The notes: generated from the sequence alone by a model not told the origin. A stretch of DNA of 64,000 nt from Pelomonas lactea (GCF_043555885.1 NZ_JBIGHX010000008.1:248001-312000); one strand, 5' to 3'; shown: positions 35,497 to 47,966, counted from the stretch's first letter. Numbers and translations are program-made.

Positions 35497-36483
35497 TCAG
35501 TGCTCATGGCCTTGGTGTGAATGGCTCTTCTCGTCATGCTCCTCGGCGAGCGCGGCGGTAGCGCTCTTGAAATGATCCCCCTCGTCGGTCTGGCCACAAG
35601 GCTCCAGCTCGCACTGCACGGTGATGTGGTGGATGCCGAAGGTCTCCGCCAGGCGCCTGCGCACCTCGGGAAGGACTTGCTTTTCGACGTTCACTTCCGG
35701 CTCCGTCACCAGGTGGACTGTGAGCGTGCTCTTGCCGCTCGTGACCGCCCAGACGTGCAAGTCGTGGAGGCTCTTGACGCACGGAACGGCCAACAGGAGC
35801 TTTTTCAGCTCGACCATGTCAACGTCTTCGGGCACCCCTTCCAACAGGATGTTGATGCTCGACTTGAGCAACGTCCAAGTCCGAGGCACGACCCACAGGC
35901 CGATGAGGATGGCGACCGCTGAGTCGACCCAGGCCCAGCCTGTGAACTTCAGGATGACCGCCCCGACGATGACGCCGACGGAGCCAATCATGTCGGCCCA
36001 CACCTCGAGGTAGGCACCCTTCACGTTCAGGCTCGACTCCTGGCCGCCCTGAAGAACGCGCATGCTGACGAGGTTGACCAGCAGGCCAACGACTGCGATG
36101 ACGAGCATCGCCGTCGACTGGATTTCCGGCGGCGCCTTGATGCGCAGGTAGGCCTCGTAGAGGATGTAGACGGCCACCCCGAACAGCAGCATGGCGTTGA
36201 ACGCTGCAGCCAGGATTTCGAAGCGGTGATAACCGAAGGTCCTTCGGGCATCGGCCGGACGCTTCGCTATCCGGATGGCCGCGAGCGCGATGGCCAGCGC
36301 CGCGACGTCCGTGAACATGTGCGCCGCATCCGAGATGAGCGCAAGGCTCTGCGACACGATGCCGCCGACCAGCTCGACGAACAGGAACACCGTCGTGAGC
36401 CCGAAGGCAATCTTCAGCGAGCGCTGGTTCGCGCCCGCTGTGTGGTCGTGGCCTGCTGACCCGTGAGCGTGGTCGTGCGACAT
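35497..36483 (-). CDS. czcD: CzcD-type cation diffusion facilitator
   Basis: 328 residues from MSHDHAHGSAG; AAGGAG is eight bases before this ATG, while the ATG two codons upstream is too close to it. Six membrane helices with the zinc site residues: LISDAAHMFTD (helix 2) and YLEVWADMIGSV (helix 5). His-rich N- and C-termini (HDHAHGSAGHDH, HSHQGHEH). Exports Zn(II), Co(II) or Cd(II) from the cytoplasm to the periplasm using protons. It follows czcA by 12 bases and is the last gene of the cad-czc run. Confidence 0.9.
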   Translation of the reverse strand: MSHDHAHGSAGHDHTAGANQRSLKIAFGLTTVFLFVELVGGIVSQSLALISDAAHMFTDVAALAIALAAIRIAKRPADARRTFGYHRFEILAAAFNAMLLFGVAVYILYEAYLRIKAPPEIQSTAMLVIAVVGLLVNLVSMRVLQGGQESSLNVKGAYLEVWADMIGSVGVIVGAVILKFTGWAWVDSAVAILIGLWVVPRTWTLLKSSINILLEGVPEDVDMVELKKLLLAVPCVKSLHDLHVWAVTSGKSTLTVHLVTEPEVNVEKQVLPEVRRRLAETFGIHHITVQCELEPCGQTDEGDHFKSATAALAEEHDEKSHSHQGHEH

Positions 36484-36495
36484 CGTCATTTCTCC

Positions 36496-39660
<3,165 letters not shown>

Positions 39661-39674
39661 GTCCGTCCTCCCGT

Positions 39675-40916
39675 TCAGTGTTCGTGGCCCGCGCTGGCTT
39701 TGCCCAGCTCGGACTTGAGGACGAAGGTGTTCTTGGACGCGACCTGGTCGCCGGCCTTGAGGCCGCTGAGCACCTCGACCGTGCGACCGTCGGAGCGGCC
39801 CACCTTGACGGCCACCGCCTCGAATCCGCCGGACACGGCCTTGAAGACCATGGCCTGGTTCTCGATGGTCTGGACCGCATCGGCCGGCACCGTCAGAGGG
39901 ACGTCCTGGTTCTCGCCGTACACGGCGACAGTGACGAAGAGGCCGGGGCGCCAGGCGCCATCGGGATTGGTCAGCGTCACGCGGGCACGGGCGGTGCGGG
40001 TCTGTTCGCCCAGCAGCGCGCCGACGTAGGAGATGGTGCCTTCCACCTTGCTCTCGAACGCAGTCGACGAGACCGAGACACGCTGACCCACGCGAACGGT
40101 GGCCAGGTCCTTGGGCGCGACGTTGAACTCCGCCCAGACCAACCGGAGGTCGGAGACGGTGAAGATGCTGGCGTCTTCCTTGACCGCCTCTCCGAGCGCC
40201 AGGTGCTTCTCGACCACCGTGCCGTCGAAGGGCGCGCGCAGCTCGAAGCGATTGAGGTTGGCCGACGAACCGGTGGCACCCACGGCCGCGAGCTTCTGGG
40301 TCGCATTGCGGACCGCGATGTCCGCTTCACGCAGGGCAGACTGGGCCTGCAGGTAGTCCTGCTCCGCAGAAATCTTCTCCTGCCAGAGCTTCTTCTCGCG
40401 CTCGTAGGTGACGCGGGCCGCATCGCGGCGCTCCTGGGCGGTCAGCAGCTCGCTGCGTTGCTCTGACAGCGAGTTGCTGGCAATGACGGCCAGGACCTCA
40501 CCCTTGCGCACCGACTGGCCGAGATTGGCGACGACTTGTTCGGCCACACCCGCCAGGCGCGGCACGACGTGGGCCGTGCGGTCCTCGTTGAAGCGGATTT
40601 CGCCGGTGAACTTGGCGGCAGCCTGAAGCTTCGCCGGGCCCGCGACTTGCACCGCGATGCCAGCCTTCTTGACTTGTTCCTCGGTCAGCTTGACCGCGCG
40701 ATCTTCATGCTCCTCGTGCGCTTCCTTGGCAGCCGGGGCGGCCTTCTTGTCGTCGTCACCCTCCTTGTGCGCGTAGCCGGCCTCATTGGTGTTTTGGGCC
40801 TGTTCGGCTTCTTCGCCGGTCTTGTGCCGTTCGGTGAGCAGCAGTCCGCCGCCGGCCATGACGCCGACCAGGACGATGACCGCCATCGCGATGCGCTGTT
40901 TCTTCGTGATTGCCAT
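39675..40916 (-). CDS. czcB: CzcB-type periplasmic adaptor
   Basis: 413 residues. N-terminal membrane anchor (IAMAVIVLVGVMAGGGLLLTE), then an acidic/His-rich region (HKEGDDDKKAAPAAKEAHEEHEDR) that may trap zinc. Lipoyl and hairpin parts follow (GVAEQVVANLGQSVRKGEVL, long AQERRDAARVTYEREKKLW helix). It joins CzcA to CzcC across the periplasm. It ends in AGHEH. Lies 15 bases from czcC and in the same transcript. Confidence 0.9.
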   Translation of the reverse strand: MAITKKQRIAMAVIVLVGVMAGGGLLLTERHKTGEEAEQAQNTNEAGYAHKEGDDDKKAAPAAKEAHEEHEDRAVKLTEEQVKKAGIAVQVAGPAKLQAAAKFTGEIRFNEDRTAHVVPRLAGVAEQVVANLGQSVRKGEVLAVIASNSLSEQRSELLTAQERRDAARVTYEREKKLWQEKISAEQDYLQAQSALREADIAVRNATQKLAAVGATGSSANLNRFELRAPFDGTVVEKHLALGEAVKEDASIFTVSDLRLVWAEFNVAPKDLATVRVGQRVSVSSTAFESKVEGTISYVGALLGEQTRTARARVTLTNPDGAWRPGLFVTVAVYGENQDVPLTVPADAVQTIENQAMVFKAVSGGFEAVAVKVGRSDGRTVEVLSGLKAGDQVASKNTFVLKSELGKASAGHEH

Positions 40917-40931
40917 GTTGGTGTTCCGTTC

Positions 40932-42161
40932 TCAGCGACCGAGCAGGCGGTCGATGGCCGTGGCGGCCTGGTATGCGTTGGAGAGCGTGCTCAGGTAGCG
41001 CGCCCGGGCTTGCAGCAGGGAGCGCTGCGCGTCGATGACGTCAAGGAAACCGAACTTGCCGGCCTCGAAGCCCTTGCTGGCCGAGTCGTAGGCCTGCTGT
41101 GCAGCGGGCAGGACCGTCGACTGCAGCGTCTGCAGCGATGTGCGAGCAATGGACAACTGCGCTGCCGCCGTCTGCAGGTCAGCAAGGACGCGCAGGCGCG
41201 CGGCCTGGAACTCATCCTCCGCCTTGTCCGCTCGCTTGTTGGCCTCGTAGACCGCGCCTTGGTTGCGGTCAAAGAGCGGCAACGGGATGGACAGACCGAC
41301 GATGGCCTGCGTGCGTCCCAATTCGTTGTCGCGCTTCGCGCCAACGCTCAGCGTCACGTCCGGCGTCGCCTTGCTGCGCTCGACATCCACCAGCGCCTTG
41401 CGGCGCTCCACCTCGGTACGGGCGGCCAGCAGCGCCGGAGCCTCCTCGAGCCGGCCCATCAGCTCGGGAAGGGGCGCACGCTCAGGAATGGCGTTGATGT
41501 CTCCTGCGACGCGAACGAACCGTGGCTCTGCATCCCCCCAGAGGTTGGCCAGAGCATGGCGGGCAGTGGACAGCTCCGCTTGCGCTTCAGCGAGCTCGAG
41601 CTGCGTGTTGGCTTGGTCGACCTGGGCGCGGGTGGCGTCCACCGGCGAGACCTTGCCGGCCGCTACGCGCTTGGATACAGCCTGTGCGCCACTCGTGGCG
41701 AGGTCTGCCGAGTTGGTGGCCAGCTTCGAGCGCTCCTGAGCTGCGAGCACTGCGAAGTACGCCGCGATGGCCGATGAACGAACCTGGGCCTTTGCGTTGG
41801 CCAGCTCGACCTGGGCGAGGTCACGCGAGCGCTGAGCCGCGTTCACGCGGGCGGTGCGCTTGCCGCCCAGCTCCAACGGAATGTTCAGCGTCGTGGTTGT
41901 CGTTCGCGTCGCGCTACGGGTGTCCTCGACGCTTGCAGCGAGTTCCGGGTTGCGGAACGCGCCAGCCTGCCGGACGGAGCCGTCCTGGGCCTCAAGCTCT
42001 CGCTGCGCCGCCGACACCACGAAGCTTCGCGACGTCGCCAGCTCGAGCGCCTGTTCAAGGGTGAGGCTGTCTGCCGCCGTGTTTGTCGCCAGTTGGGCGC
42101 GGACGGTAAAAGGGCTGAGCAATGCGGCCGCCAGCCCGAGCGGCCAAAGAATTCTTCTCAT
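40932..42161 (-). CDS. czcC: CzcC-type outer-membrane channel
   Basis: 409 residues with signal peptide (LWPLGLAAALLSPFTVRA) and two outer-membrane-efflux repeats (LTLEQALELATSRSFVVSA; DEFQAARLRVLADLQTAAAQL). Forms the exit duct for the zinc/cobalt/cadmium pump. It is distinct in sequence from the cusC copy at 32-33 kb. Starts 69 bases after czcI. Confidence 0.88.
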   Translation of the reverse strand: MRRILWPLGLAAALLSPFTVRAQLATNTAADSLTLEQALELATSRSFVVSAAQRELEAQDGSVRQAGAFRNPELAASVEDTRSATRTTTTTLNIPLELGGKRTARVNAAQRSRDLAQVELANAKAQVRSSAIAAYFAVLAAQERSKLATNSADLATSGAQAVSKRVAAGKVSPVDATRAQVDQANTQLELAEAQAELSTARHALANLWGDAEPRFVRVAGDINAIPERAPLPELMGRLEEAPALLAARTEVERRKALVDVERSKATPDVTLSVGAKRDNELGRTQAIVGLSIPLPLFDRNQGAVYEANKRADKAEDEFQAARLRVLADLQTAAAQLSIARTSLQTLQSTVLPAAQQAYDSASKGFEAGKFGFLDVIDAQRSLLQARARYLSTLSNAYQAATAIDRLLGR

Positions 42162-42230
42162 CGAATCTCATAGGTTGAAACCAGGGATTCGGCGAGACGG
42201 GTGTGGTTGGAAGTCCTCCTGTCTCGCCGG

Positions 42231-42584
42231 CTAGGCGAGACGGCGCCACTGAGGGCGGTCTGGCGCCCTGGTGGGCGCGGACGCATGAGCGTCGAAGGTG
42301 GGAATGTCGAGGCGACTCGTCAGAGCAAGCGCCTCCATGCTGGCCGGAGCCTCGCAAGCCATTGCAGAGCAGGTGGCATGGCAAGCCGTGCAGTCGTTGT
42401 CGACAGCGAGCTTCGCGCTCGCGGGCTTCTCAGTGCCTTCGTCCGCCTTGTGTTCATGAGCATGGTGGCCCACATGCTTGGCAGACTGCACGCCAGTCTC
42501 ATGCTGGCAATACACAGCCGCTGCGCCCCAAGCGAATTGGAGCGGCAGTAGCAAAGCGAGCAGCATTGCGACGAGCCGGTACAT
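42231..42584 (-). CDS. czcI: CzcI-like periplasmic protein
   Basis: 117 residues; signal peptide (LVAMLLALLLPLQFAWGAAA) and a His/Cys-rich body (HVGHHAHEHKADEGTEK, DNDCTACHATCSAMACEA). In Cupriavidus CzcI precedes czcCBA and modulates expression of the operon. Position (31 bases after cadA and just before czcC) and composition match. Metal binding is likely from the residues; the exact job is not established. Confidence 0.8.
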   Translation of the reverse strand: MYRLVAMLLALLLPLQFAWGAAAVYCQHETGVQSAKHVGHHAHEHKADEGTEKPASAKLAVDNDCTACHATCSAMACEAPASMEALALTSRLDIPTFDAHASAPTRAPDRPQWRRLA

Positions 42585-42614
42585 GGCCTAAGTATCGCTG
42601 CGGGACCGTGACAG

Positions 42615-44888
42615 TCAGTGGCGGGTCGAGACCCGGAGAAGACGCAACCCGTTGAAAACCACCAGCAGGCTCGCGCCCATGTCGGCGAAGACCGCCATCC
42701 ACATCGTGGCACTGCCGAACACCGCCAGCACGAAAAACACGGCCTTGATGCCAAGCGCCAAGACGATGTTCTGCCAAAGGATGGCGTAGGTGCGCTGGGA
42801 CAACCGGATGGTCTCAGGAACCTTTCGCAGGTCGTCGTTCATGATGAGCACGTCGGCCGCTTCCTTGGCCGTATCGGTGCCGGCGCCGCCCATCGAGAAA
42901 CCCACGGCGGCCGCAGCCAAGCTTGGTGAATCGTTGACGCCATCGCCGACCATGCCCGTCTGCTGGGTTTGACCCAGCTCGGAAATCACCTTGAGCTTGT
43001 CCTCGGGCAGCAGATTGGCCTGAACTTCGTCGATGCCAACCTGGCTGGCAATCGCCTTCGCCGTGGACGGGTTGTCACCGGTCAGCATGATGGAGTGGAT
43101 GCCCAGGGTCTTGAGGTCAGCGACGGCCTGCCTGCTGGTCTCCTTGACGGTGTCGGCGACCGCAAAAAGCCCAAGGACGCTCTCTTGGTCCGCCAGCAAG
43201 GACAGCGTGCGCCCCTGCGCCTCGTGCTCCTCAAGCCGCGCCTCCAGCTCGGCGGAGCACAGGCCTCGCTCATGAACCCAGCGGTGATTGCCTAGGATGT
43301 ATTGGCGGCCATTGACGGTGCCGTGAACGCCTCGGCCCAGGTCGGCGCCGAAGGCTTCGACGGGCAGTGGTTCTCCGTCCAGTCCGGACGCGACGGCCTT
43401 GGACACCGGGTGGTCAGAACGGCATGCCAAGCTCTTGGCAATCAGCATCACCTCGGCTTCAGGCAATGTCTGAGACAACGCCGCTTGCGCTACGAGGCGC
43501 GGCTTGCCTTCGGTCAGCGTACCGGTCTTGTCCAGCGCAACCACCTTGAGCTTGCGGGCCTCCTCGAGGTGCACGCCACCCTTGATGAGGATGCCGCGAC
43601 GGGCCGCCGCCGCCAGGCCGCTGACCACAGTCACGGGCGTAGAGATGACGAGCGCGCAGGGGCAGGCGATGACGAGCAGGACGAGGGCCTTGTAGACCGC
43701 CGTCAGCCACGGCCAGCCCATGAGGAACGGCGTCCCCACTGCGACCGCCAGCGCCAGCAGGAAGATGGCCGGCGTGTAGATGGCGGCGAACTTGTCGACG
43801 AAGCGCTGGGTTGGCGCGCGCTGGCCTTGGGCTTCCTCGACGGCATGGATGATGCGCGCCAGCACCGTGTCGCTGGCGGGCTTGGTCACTTCGAACTCGA
43901 GCGCGCCAGCCTGGTTGATGGTCCCAGCAAAGACGTCATCGCCCGGTGCCTTATCCACCGGGATGCTCTCGCCAGTGACGGGGGACTGATCGACGGCGCC
44001 CTCGCCGGAGGTGACTCGGCCGTCAAGGGCGAATCGTTCGCCAGGCTTGACGCGGGCCGTCGCACCGACGGCCACGGTCTTTGCATCCACGCTGGCCCAA
44101 GTGCCATCGGCTTGGCGCACTTCCACCTGGGGCGGTGACAACGCCAACAGCCCGGTGATGGCGTTGCGCGCCCGCTCGACCGAGCGCGCCTCGATGAGTT
44201 CGGCCAAGGAATACAGCGCCATCACCATTGCCGCTTCGGGCCATTGCCCGATGGCAAAGGCGCCGGCAACAGCCACCGACATCAGTGCGTTGATGTTGAG
44301 CTGGCCGCGCAGGAGCGACGACAGGCCTTTGCGGAACACGGCGAGGCCGGACAGCGCGATGGCACCTGTCGCGACGGCCATACCGGCCACCTTCCAGACC
44401 AGCGTCTCCGGCGCGAAGAAGTGGACCAGTTCAGCAGCGATTGCAACGAGCAGCGCCGCAATCAGGCGGATCAACTCAGCGCGCTGGGCCTTGGCGGTGT
44501 CCTCGGCGGGAGGCGGCGCCGACAGCGTCTCCGTCTTGAAGCCGATGCCGTTGATGGCGGCAATCACCGGCTCCCAGACCGCCTGCGGTGCGTTGACGTC
44601 CAACGCGCGCGCAGGCAGATCGAACCGCAACCCGCGCACTTCGGGGAAGCGCTCCAGCGCGCGCCGTATCTGCCCTTCCTCGGTTGGGCAATCCATGGCG
44701 GGGATGCGCAGCAGCAGGCCGCCGGACGTCGCGACGACTGGGGACTTGGTCTCCACGCCGTGGGCCGAGCCGCAGCATGGCGTCGCTTGCCGGTGTGCAT
44801 GGCCGTGGTCGTGTCCGGCCCCATGCGCGTGGTCATGCTCATGGTGGTGGTGGGCATGGTCGTCGTGGGCGTGCTCGTGGGTGCTCAT
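42615..44888 (-). CDS. cadA: cadmium/zinc-exporting P1B-type ATPase
   Basis: 757 residues. His-rich start (HDDHAHHHHEHDHAHGAGHDHGHAH), a metal-binding domain with MDCPTEE, eight predicted membrane helices, CPC motif in VIACPCALVIS, phosphorylation site DKTGTLTEGKPR, MLTGDNPSTAKA and GDGVNDSPSLAAA. These are hallmarks of ZntA/CadA, which pump Zn(II), Cd(II) and Pb(II) out of the cytoplasm. First gene of a seven-gene minus-strand run with czcI, czcCBA and czcD, behind a CadR-type promoter. Confidence 0.93.
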   Translation of the reverse strand: MSTHEHAHDDHAHHHHEHDHAHGAGHDHGHAHRQATPCCGSAHGVETKSPVVATSGGLLLRIPAMDCPTEEGQIRRALERFPEVRGLRFDLPARALDVNAPQAVWEPVIAAINGIGFKTETLSAPPPAEDTAKAQRAELIRLIAALLVAIAAELVHFFAPETLVWKVAGMAVATGAIALSGLAVFRKGLSSLLRGQLNINALMSVAVAGAFAIGQWPEAAMVMALYSLAELIEARSVERARNAITGLLALSPPQVEVRQADGTWASVDAKTVAVGATARVKPGERFALDGRVTSGEGAVDQSPVTGESIPVDKAPGDDVFAGTINQAGALEFEVTKPASDTVLARIIHAVEEAQGQRAPTQRFVDKFAAIYTPAIFLLALAVAVGTPFLMGWPWLTAVYKALVLLVIACPCALVISTPVTVVSGLAAAARRGILIKGGVHLEEARKLKVVALDKTGTLTEGKPRLVAQAALSQTLPEAEVMLIAKSLACRSDHPVSKAVASGLDGEPLPVEAFGADLGRGVHGTVNGRQYILGNHRWVHERGLCSAELEARLEEHEAQGRTLSLLADQESVLGLFAVADTVKETSRQAVADLKTLGIHSIMLTGDNPSTAKAIASQVGIDEVQANLLPEDKLKVISELGQTQQTGMVGDGVNDSPSLAAAAVGFSMGGAGTDTAKEAADVLIMNDDLRKVPETIRLSQRTYAILWQNIVLALGIKAVFFVLAVFGSATMWMAVFADMGASLLVVFNGLRLLRVSTRH

Positions 44889-44915
44889 GCTTGCTCGTTC
44901 GTCAGCTTAGAAAGT

Positions 44916-44946
44916 ATTTGACAACCTGTAGCTGCTACAGAGTCAA
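44916..44946 (-). promoter_or_regulatory. CadR-controlled cadA promoter with operator dyad
   Basis: On the minus strand TTGACT (44941-44946) is the -35 and TCAAAT (44916-44921) the -10, with 19 bases between. The spacer holds the dyad CTGTAGC-(A)-GCTACAG (44926-44940), as in PbrR/CadR/ZntR operators. This drives cadA leftward. The divergent regulator gene starts 39 bases to the right. Confidence 0.75.
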
Positions 44947-44984
44947 GTCTCTACACTTATGTCCTTGCGAGCCCTGGGGTACTC

Positions 44985-45437
44985 ATGAAGATTGGCGACT
45001 TGTCAGCCGCGTCAGCAACGCCCATAGAGACGATCCGCTTCTACGAGCGCGAGGGTCTGCTGCCGGCTCCCGGGCGGACACAAGGGAACTTTCGGGTGTA
45101 CGAGGCGCCCCACTTGGAGCGCCTGCAGTTCATCCGGTACTGCCGCAGCCTTGATATGTCATTAGACGAGGTACGCGCTCTTCTGCGTTTCAAGGATGCG
45201 CCTGGCGAAGACTGCGGCGACGTCAATGCGCTGCTCGATGAGCACATTGGTCATGTATCCAAGCGCATCAAGGAACTGCGCTTGTTGGAGAAGCAGCTGA
45301 AAGAGCTTCGGCAGCGCTGCAGCGATGTGCGAAAGGCGGATCAATGCGGCATTCTTGCGGGTCTCGAAGAGGCGTCCCAGGAGCCGCCGTCAGCCGAACT
45401 GCCGAGCCCGCACCTACGCGCTGTGCACAGGCACTGA
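44985..45437 (+). CDS. cadR: CadR/PbrR-type MerR-family regulator
   Basis: 150 residues. Helix-turn-helix MKIGDLSAASATPIETIRFYEREGLLP, dimer helix, and three Cys placed as in Cd/Pb/Zn sensors: EDCGDVN (about 77), RQRCSD and DQCGIL. The C-terminal tail has His residues (HLRAVHRH) as in CadR. It activates cadA, and probably the whole cad-czc run, through the 19-base-spacer promoter next door. Confidence 0.88.
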   Translation: MKIGDLSAASATPIETIRFYEREGLLPAPGRTQGNFRVYEAPHLERLQFIRYCRSLDMSLDEVRALLRFKDAPGEDCGDVNALLDEHIGHVSKRIKELRLLEKQLKELRQRCSDVRKADQCGILAGLEEASQEPPSAELPSPHLRAVHRH

Positions 45438-45498
45438 CGCCTCTGCGCGTATTGGCAGCCGATTGATCGCACTGACCCTGTGTGCCGGCCTGTGACCT

Positions 45499-45630
45499 TC
45501 AACTGGACGTGCAGACCTGTGGACGTGGACTGAACATGGTGACCGCCATGCCCATCAGGCACAGCGCCATGCCAAACCCAGTCAGTCTGTCGATATGAGC
45601 GTTGTCCGGGCTTGCGGCCATCATGCCCAT
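45499..45630 (-). CDS. possible 43-residue membrane peptide
   Basis: The frame MGMMAASPDNAHIDRLTG, then FGMALCLMGMAVTMFSPRPQ, is protein-like, with one hydrophobic helix. It resembles the last membrane helix of YnfA (compare GVAVSLAGMAIIMFGPR at 33.9 kb), so it could be the tail of a decayed YnfA-type gene. No strong ribosome binding site. The rest of 45438-45697 shows nothing. Confidence 0.3.
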   Translation of the reverse strand: MGMMAASPDNAHIDRLTGFGMALCLMGMAVTMFSPRPQVCTSS

Positions 45631-45697
45631 CTCGGCGATGAAGGTCTGGCGTCACAAATGACGCTGCCAAACCGCTCCGCATCTGAAGCTGAGCAGC

Positions 45698-45728
45698 CAA
45701 AAAAACGCCCCTGGCCGAAGGCCAGAGG
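45698..45728 (-). terminator. rho-independent terminator of the manganese exporter gene
   Basis: On the minus strand CCTCTGGCC and GGCCAGGGG (45708-45728) make a stem with a TTCG tetraloop, then CG and seven T (45699-45705). It lies 80 bases downstream of the exporter stop. Confidence 0.75.
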
Positions 45729-45806
45729 CTTGGAACGTCTCTGCTGTCATCGCGTCGACGCCTGCTCAGCAACCGTCTTGCTGGTCAAGGACTCTGATGG
45801 GCAACT

Positions 45807-46385
45807 TCAAAAGCCTAAGCCGGACCCCGCGCCGATGAGCGTCGCGATACCCAGCACGGCAAAGATCGCCGCTGCAATGGAATGCACCAGCTTCATCGGA
45901 ATCCTGTCGGCGAGTTTGTCGCCAATGAATACGGCAGGCACGTCCGCCAAGAGCATGCCCATTGTTGTTCCGACCACCACCCAAAGCGGGTTGGCGTAGT
46001 GAGCTGCCATGGCCACGGTGGCGATCTGCGTCTTGTCGCCCATCTCAGCCAGGAAAAAGGTAATCAGCGTGGCACCGAAGACACCGAAGCGCTTGGCGAC
46101 CTGCGTTTCCTCCTCCTCGATCTTGTCGGGAATTAAGGTCCAGATGGCCATGCCGATGAACGAGGCGCCGAGCACCCAGCGGAGGACTCCAGGGGAAACT
46201 GCTGAAGTGATCCAAGCGCCTAAGGCGCCGGCGACACCGTGATTCACGATGGTCGCGCACAGGATGCCGGCAATGATGGGCCACGGCTTCTTGAACCGTG
46301 CAGCAAGGATGAAGGCGAGGAGTTGGGTCTTGTCGCCAATCTCAGCAAGAGCGACCACACCAGTTGAGACGAGGAGTGCTTCCAC
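45807..46385 (-). CDS. GDT1/TMEM165-family manganese exporter
   Basis: 192 residues from the GTG at 46385 (VEALLVSTGVVALAEIG); a frame open to 46421 would begin inside a regulatory hairpin. Two copies of the family signature E-x-G-D-K-T are seen (ALAEIGDKTQLLAF and LAEMGDKTQIATV), each in a three-helix repeat, joined by an acidic loop (PDKIEEEETQ). Bacterial members export Mn(II) (MneA type). A yybP-ykoY manganese riboswitch lies directly upstream, which supports the substrate. The frame ends in GAGSGLGF. Confidence 0.88.
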   Translation of the reverse strand: MEALLVSTGVVALAEIGDKTQLLAFILAARFKKPWPIIAGILCATIVNHGVAGALGAWITSAVSPGVLRWVLGASFIGMAIWTLIPDKIEEEETQVAKRFGVFGATLITFFLAEMGDKTQIATVAMAAHYANPLWVVVGTTMGMLLADVPAVFIGDKLADRIPMKLVHSIAAAIFAVLGIATLIGAGSGLGF

Positions 46386-46415
46386 GAAGGTTCCACGGCC
46401 GGTTCCCAGACGAAT

Positions 46416-46556
46416 GACCACAGCGCTTCCCCGGCCAGTACGGAGGCGCTGTGGTCAAAGGTCTTGCCAGGTCAGGAAACTGCTGACGCCATGGCCTGCA
46501 GGCCAAGTGTGTTGACGTCAGCCTCTTCGAGCGAAGAGCGGCTACTCCCCAATGAC
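46416..46556 (-). promoter_or_regulatory. yybP-ykoY manganese riboswitch with expression-platform hairpin
   Basis: Reading on the minus strand: the diagnostic TTGGGGAGTAGCC (about 46553-46541), a GCTCTTC/GAAGAG stem, TCAACACACTTG, a GGCCTGCAGGCC stem, CATGGCGTCAG and GGCAAGACC follow in the order of proteobacterial yybP-ykoY RNAs. An 11-pair stem GACCACAGCGC/GCGCTGTGGTC (46416-46456) then sits just before the exporter start and is a likely on/off element. Expected to raise expression when Mn(II) is high. Confidence 0.82.
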
Positions 46557-46667
46557 AACCACATTATCGCTGGACATCTGGCGCCAGCCAGGAGCACGGC
46601 GTCAGCCCAATAACTGGCATGCCGACCGAGCCGATGCGGCGCGCAGTTCGCCCTCCGCCCACTCGCA

Positions 46668-47966
46668 TCAGTTCTCCCAATGCAAGCGAAGCGCGTAGAA
46701 GGACGCAGGGCCTCGGTCGGCGTTGTAGCCCGGGTTTCGGATGCGCTGCAAGTCGCCGGTGAGGAAGAGCCCTCTGAGCAGCTCGGCCCGGTAGTAGGCC
46801 TCGAAGTCCCGCTCCGGCCGGTAACTGAGCTTGCCGTCCCCGAGGAAAAAGGTCTGCCCGCCTCGTGCGAGGAACTGGGTATGCCCCGTGGAAAGGCTGC
46901 TCTGGGCGATACCGATCCCGAGGACGTCCTGTGCGCGGCCCCAGGCCGAGCCGCCCACCTGCAGTCCGGCCGAGGTTGATCGGTCGGCTTCAGTAAAGGC
47001 GTAGGTCTCGGTCCTGCCGTCTGCCTTGAACGCGCGAATGAAGACACCGATGTTCTCGGCGAGCTTGTGTTCGACGCCGATGCCGACGCCCCATTTCGCT
47101 TGATCCTGCTGTCGCACGGCGTCGAGGGTTGGCGTGCCGCTGGTCGCCGAGAGGGCGTCGTCATAGCGTGCCATCACGGCCTTCATGCGGAAGCCAAGCA
47201 ACCTCACGGTGCCGGTCTGGCCCGCGACAGCGTAGTCCTTGCTCAGCTCGACTTGGTCGCCGTAGTGCCGGAACAGCCGGCTGTCCAGCTGAAGCTGGTT
47301 GGGCTCCTTGGGCACGGCGAAGCGGCCCGCGCGCAGCGCCCAGCCTTCAGCGATGTACTCGGCAGCCACGCCATAGGTGTAGCCGCGCGAGTCAGCTGGG
47401 TAGTCATAGGCTGCATGGGTCATGAGCGCCCAGTTCATGAACTGCATGCGCGGGTCGTGGGCGTAGCTGTTGGCATCGAAGATGTCCAGCACCGAAAGCG
47501 CGCCGGCGCTGAGGACCAGACGCTCAGAAGCAGCCTTGCCCGACAGCTGATGGGCTGCGGACTCAATTGGCTGTTGCTCGCCTCCCAGGTCCACCGTATG
47601 CCGCACGAAAAGCCGGGCGCGATACAGCTTGGGCTTGGCGCCGGAAGTCTTGGCCAGCTCTCCGTTGCTGAAACCGGCCAGGCCCACCAGCCCGGAGATG
47701 GGTACACCCTGGGCGACCTCGGGGTCGAAATAGGCTTCAGTCAAGCGGCTCAGCCGAACGCCGAAGGCCGCCGTTGCGGTAAACGAATAGCTCTTCTCTG
47801 CTTGCGCCAGGAGGCTGTTCGGCCCGGCATACGGCGAACTCAGCGATGGCTTCTTCTGCCAGATGTAGGTGGACTGGAAATGGGCATTCCACGCTTCCTG
47901 ATCCTGAGCGAAGCTGCTCAGGGCGAAGCCCAGCAATGTCAGGCAAGTAGGGAGGTTTTTGTTCAT
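46668..47966 (-). CDS. OprB-type carbohydrate porin
   Basis: 432 residues. Signal peptide (LPTCLTLLGFALSSFAQ), then a beta-barrel with alternating hydrophobic strands. WNAHFQSTYIWQKKPSLSSPYAGPNSL is the usual start of this family, and the C-terminus ends in an aromatic strand (SFYALRLHWEN). Family members admit sugars or small anions through the outer membrane. It sits between a manganese exporter and an NRAMP-like importer, 104 bases downstream of the latter, so it may let a divalent metal or chelate reach that transporter. Confidence 0.8.
   Translation of the reverse strand: MNKNLPTCLTLLGFALSSFAQDQEAWNAHFQSTYIWQKKPSLSSPYAGPNSLLAQAEKSYSFTATAAFGVRLSRLTEAYFDPEVAQGVPISGLVGLAGFSNGELAKTSGAKPKLYRARLFVRHTVDLGGEQQPIESAAHQLSGKAASERLVLSAGALSVLDIFDANSYAHDPRMQFMNWALMTHAAYDYPADSRGYTYGVAAEYIAEGWALRAGRFAVPKEPNQLQLDSRLFRHYGDQVELSKDYAVAGQTGTVRLLGFRMKAVMARYDDALSATSGTPTLDAVRQQDQAKWGVGIGVEHKLAENIGVFIRAFKADGRTETYAFTEADRSTSAGLQVGGSAWGRAQDVLGIGIAQSSLSTGHTQFLARGGQTFFLGDGKLSYRPERDFEAYYRAELLRGLFLTGDLQRIRNPGYNADRGPASFYALRLHWEN

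Noticed and set aside
36484..36495. NiCo (czcD) riboswitch before czcD
   Set aside because: Only 12 bases separate czcA and czcD, too few for the RNA.
44918..44957. TTGACA at 44918 as a normal cadR promoter
   Set aside because: No -10 box at 16-19 bases on that strand. The same bases fit the opposite cadA promoter much better.
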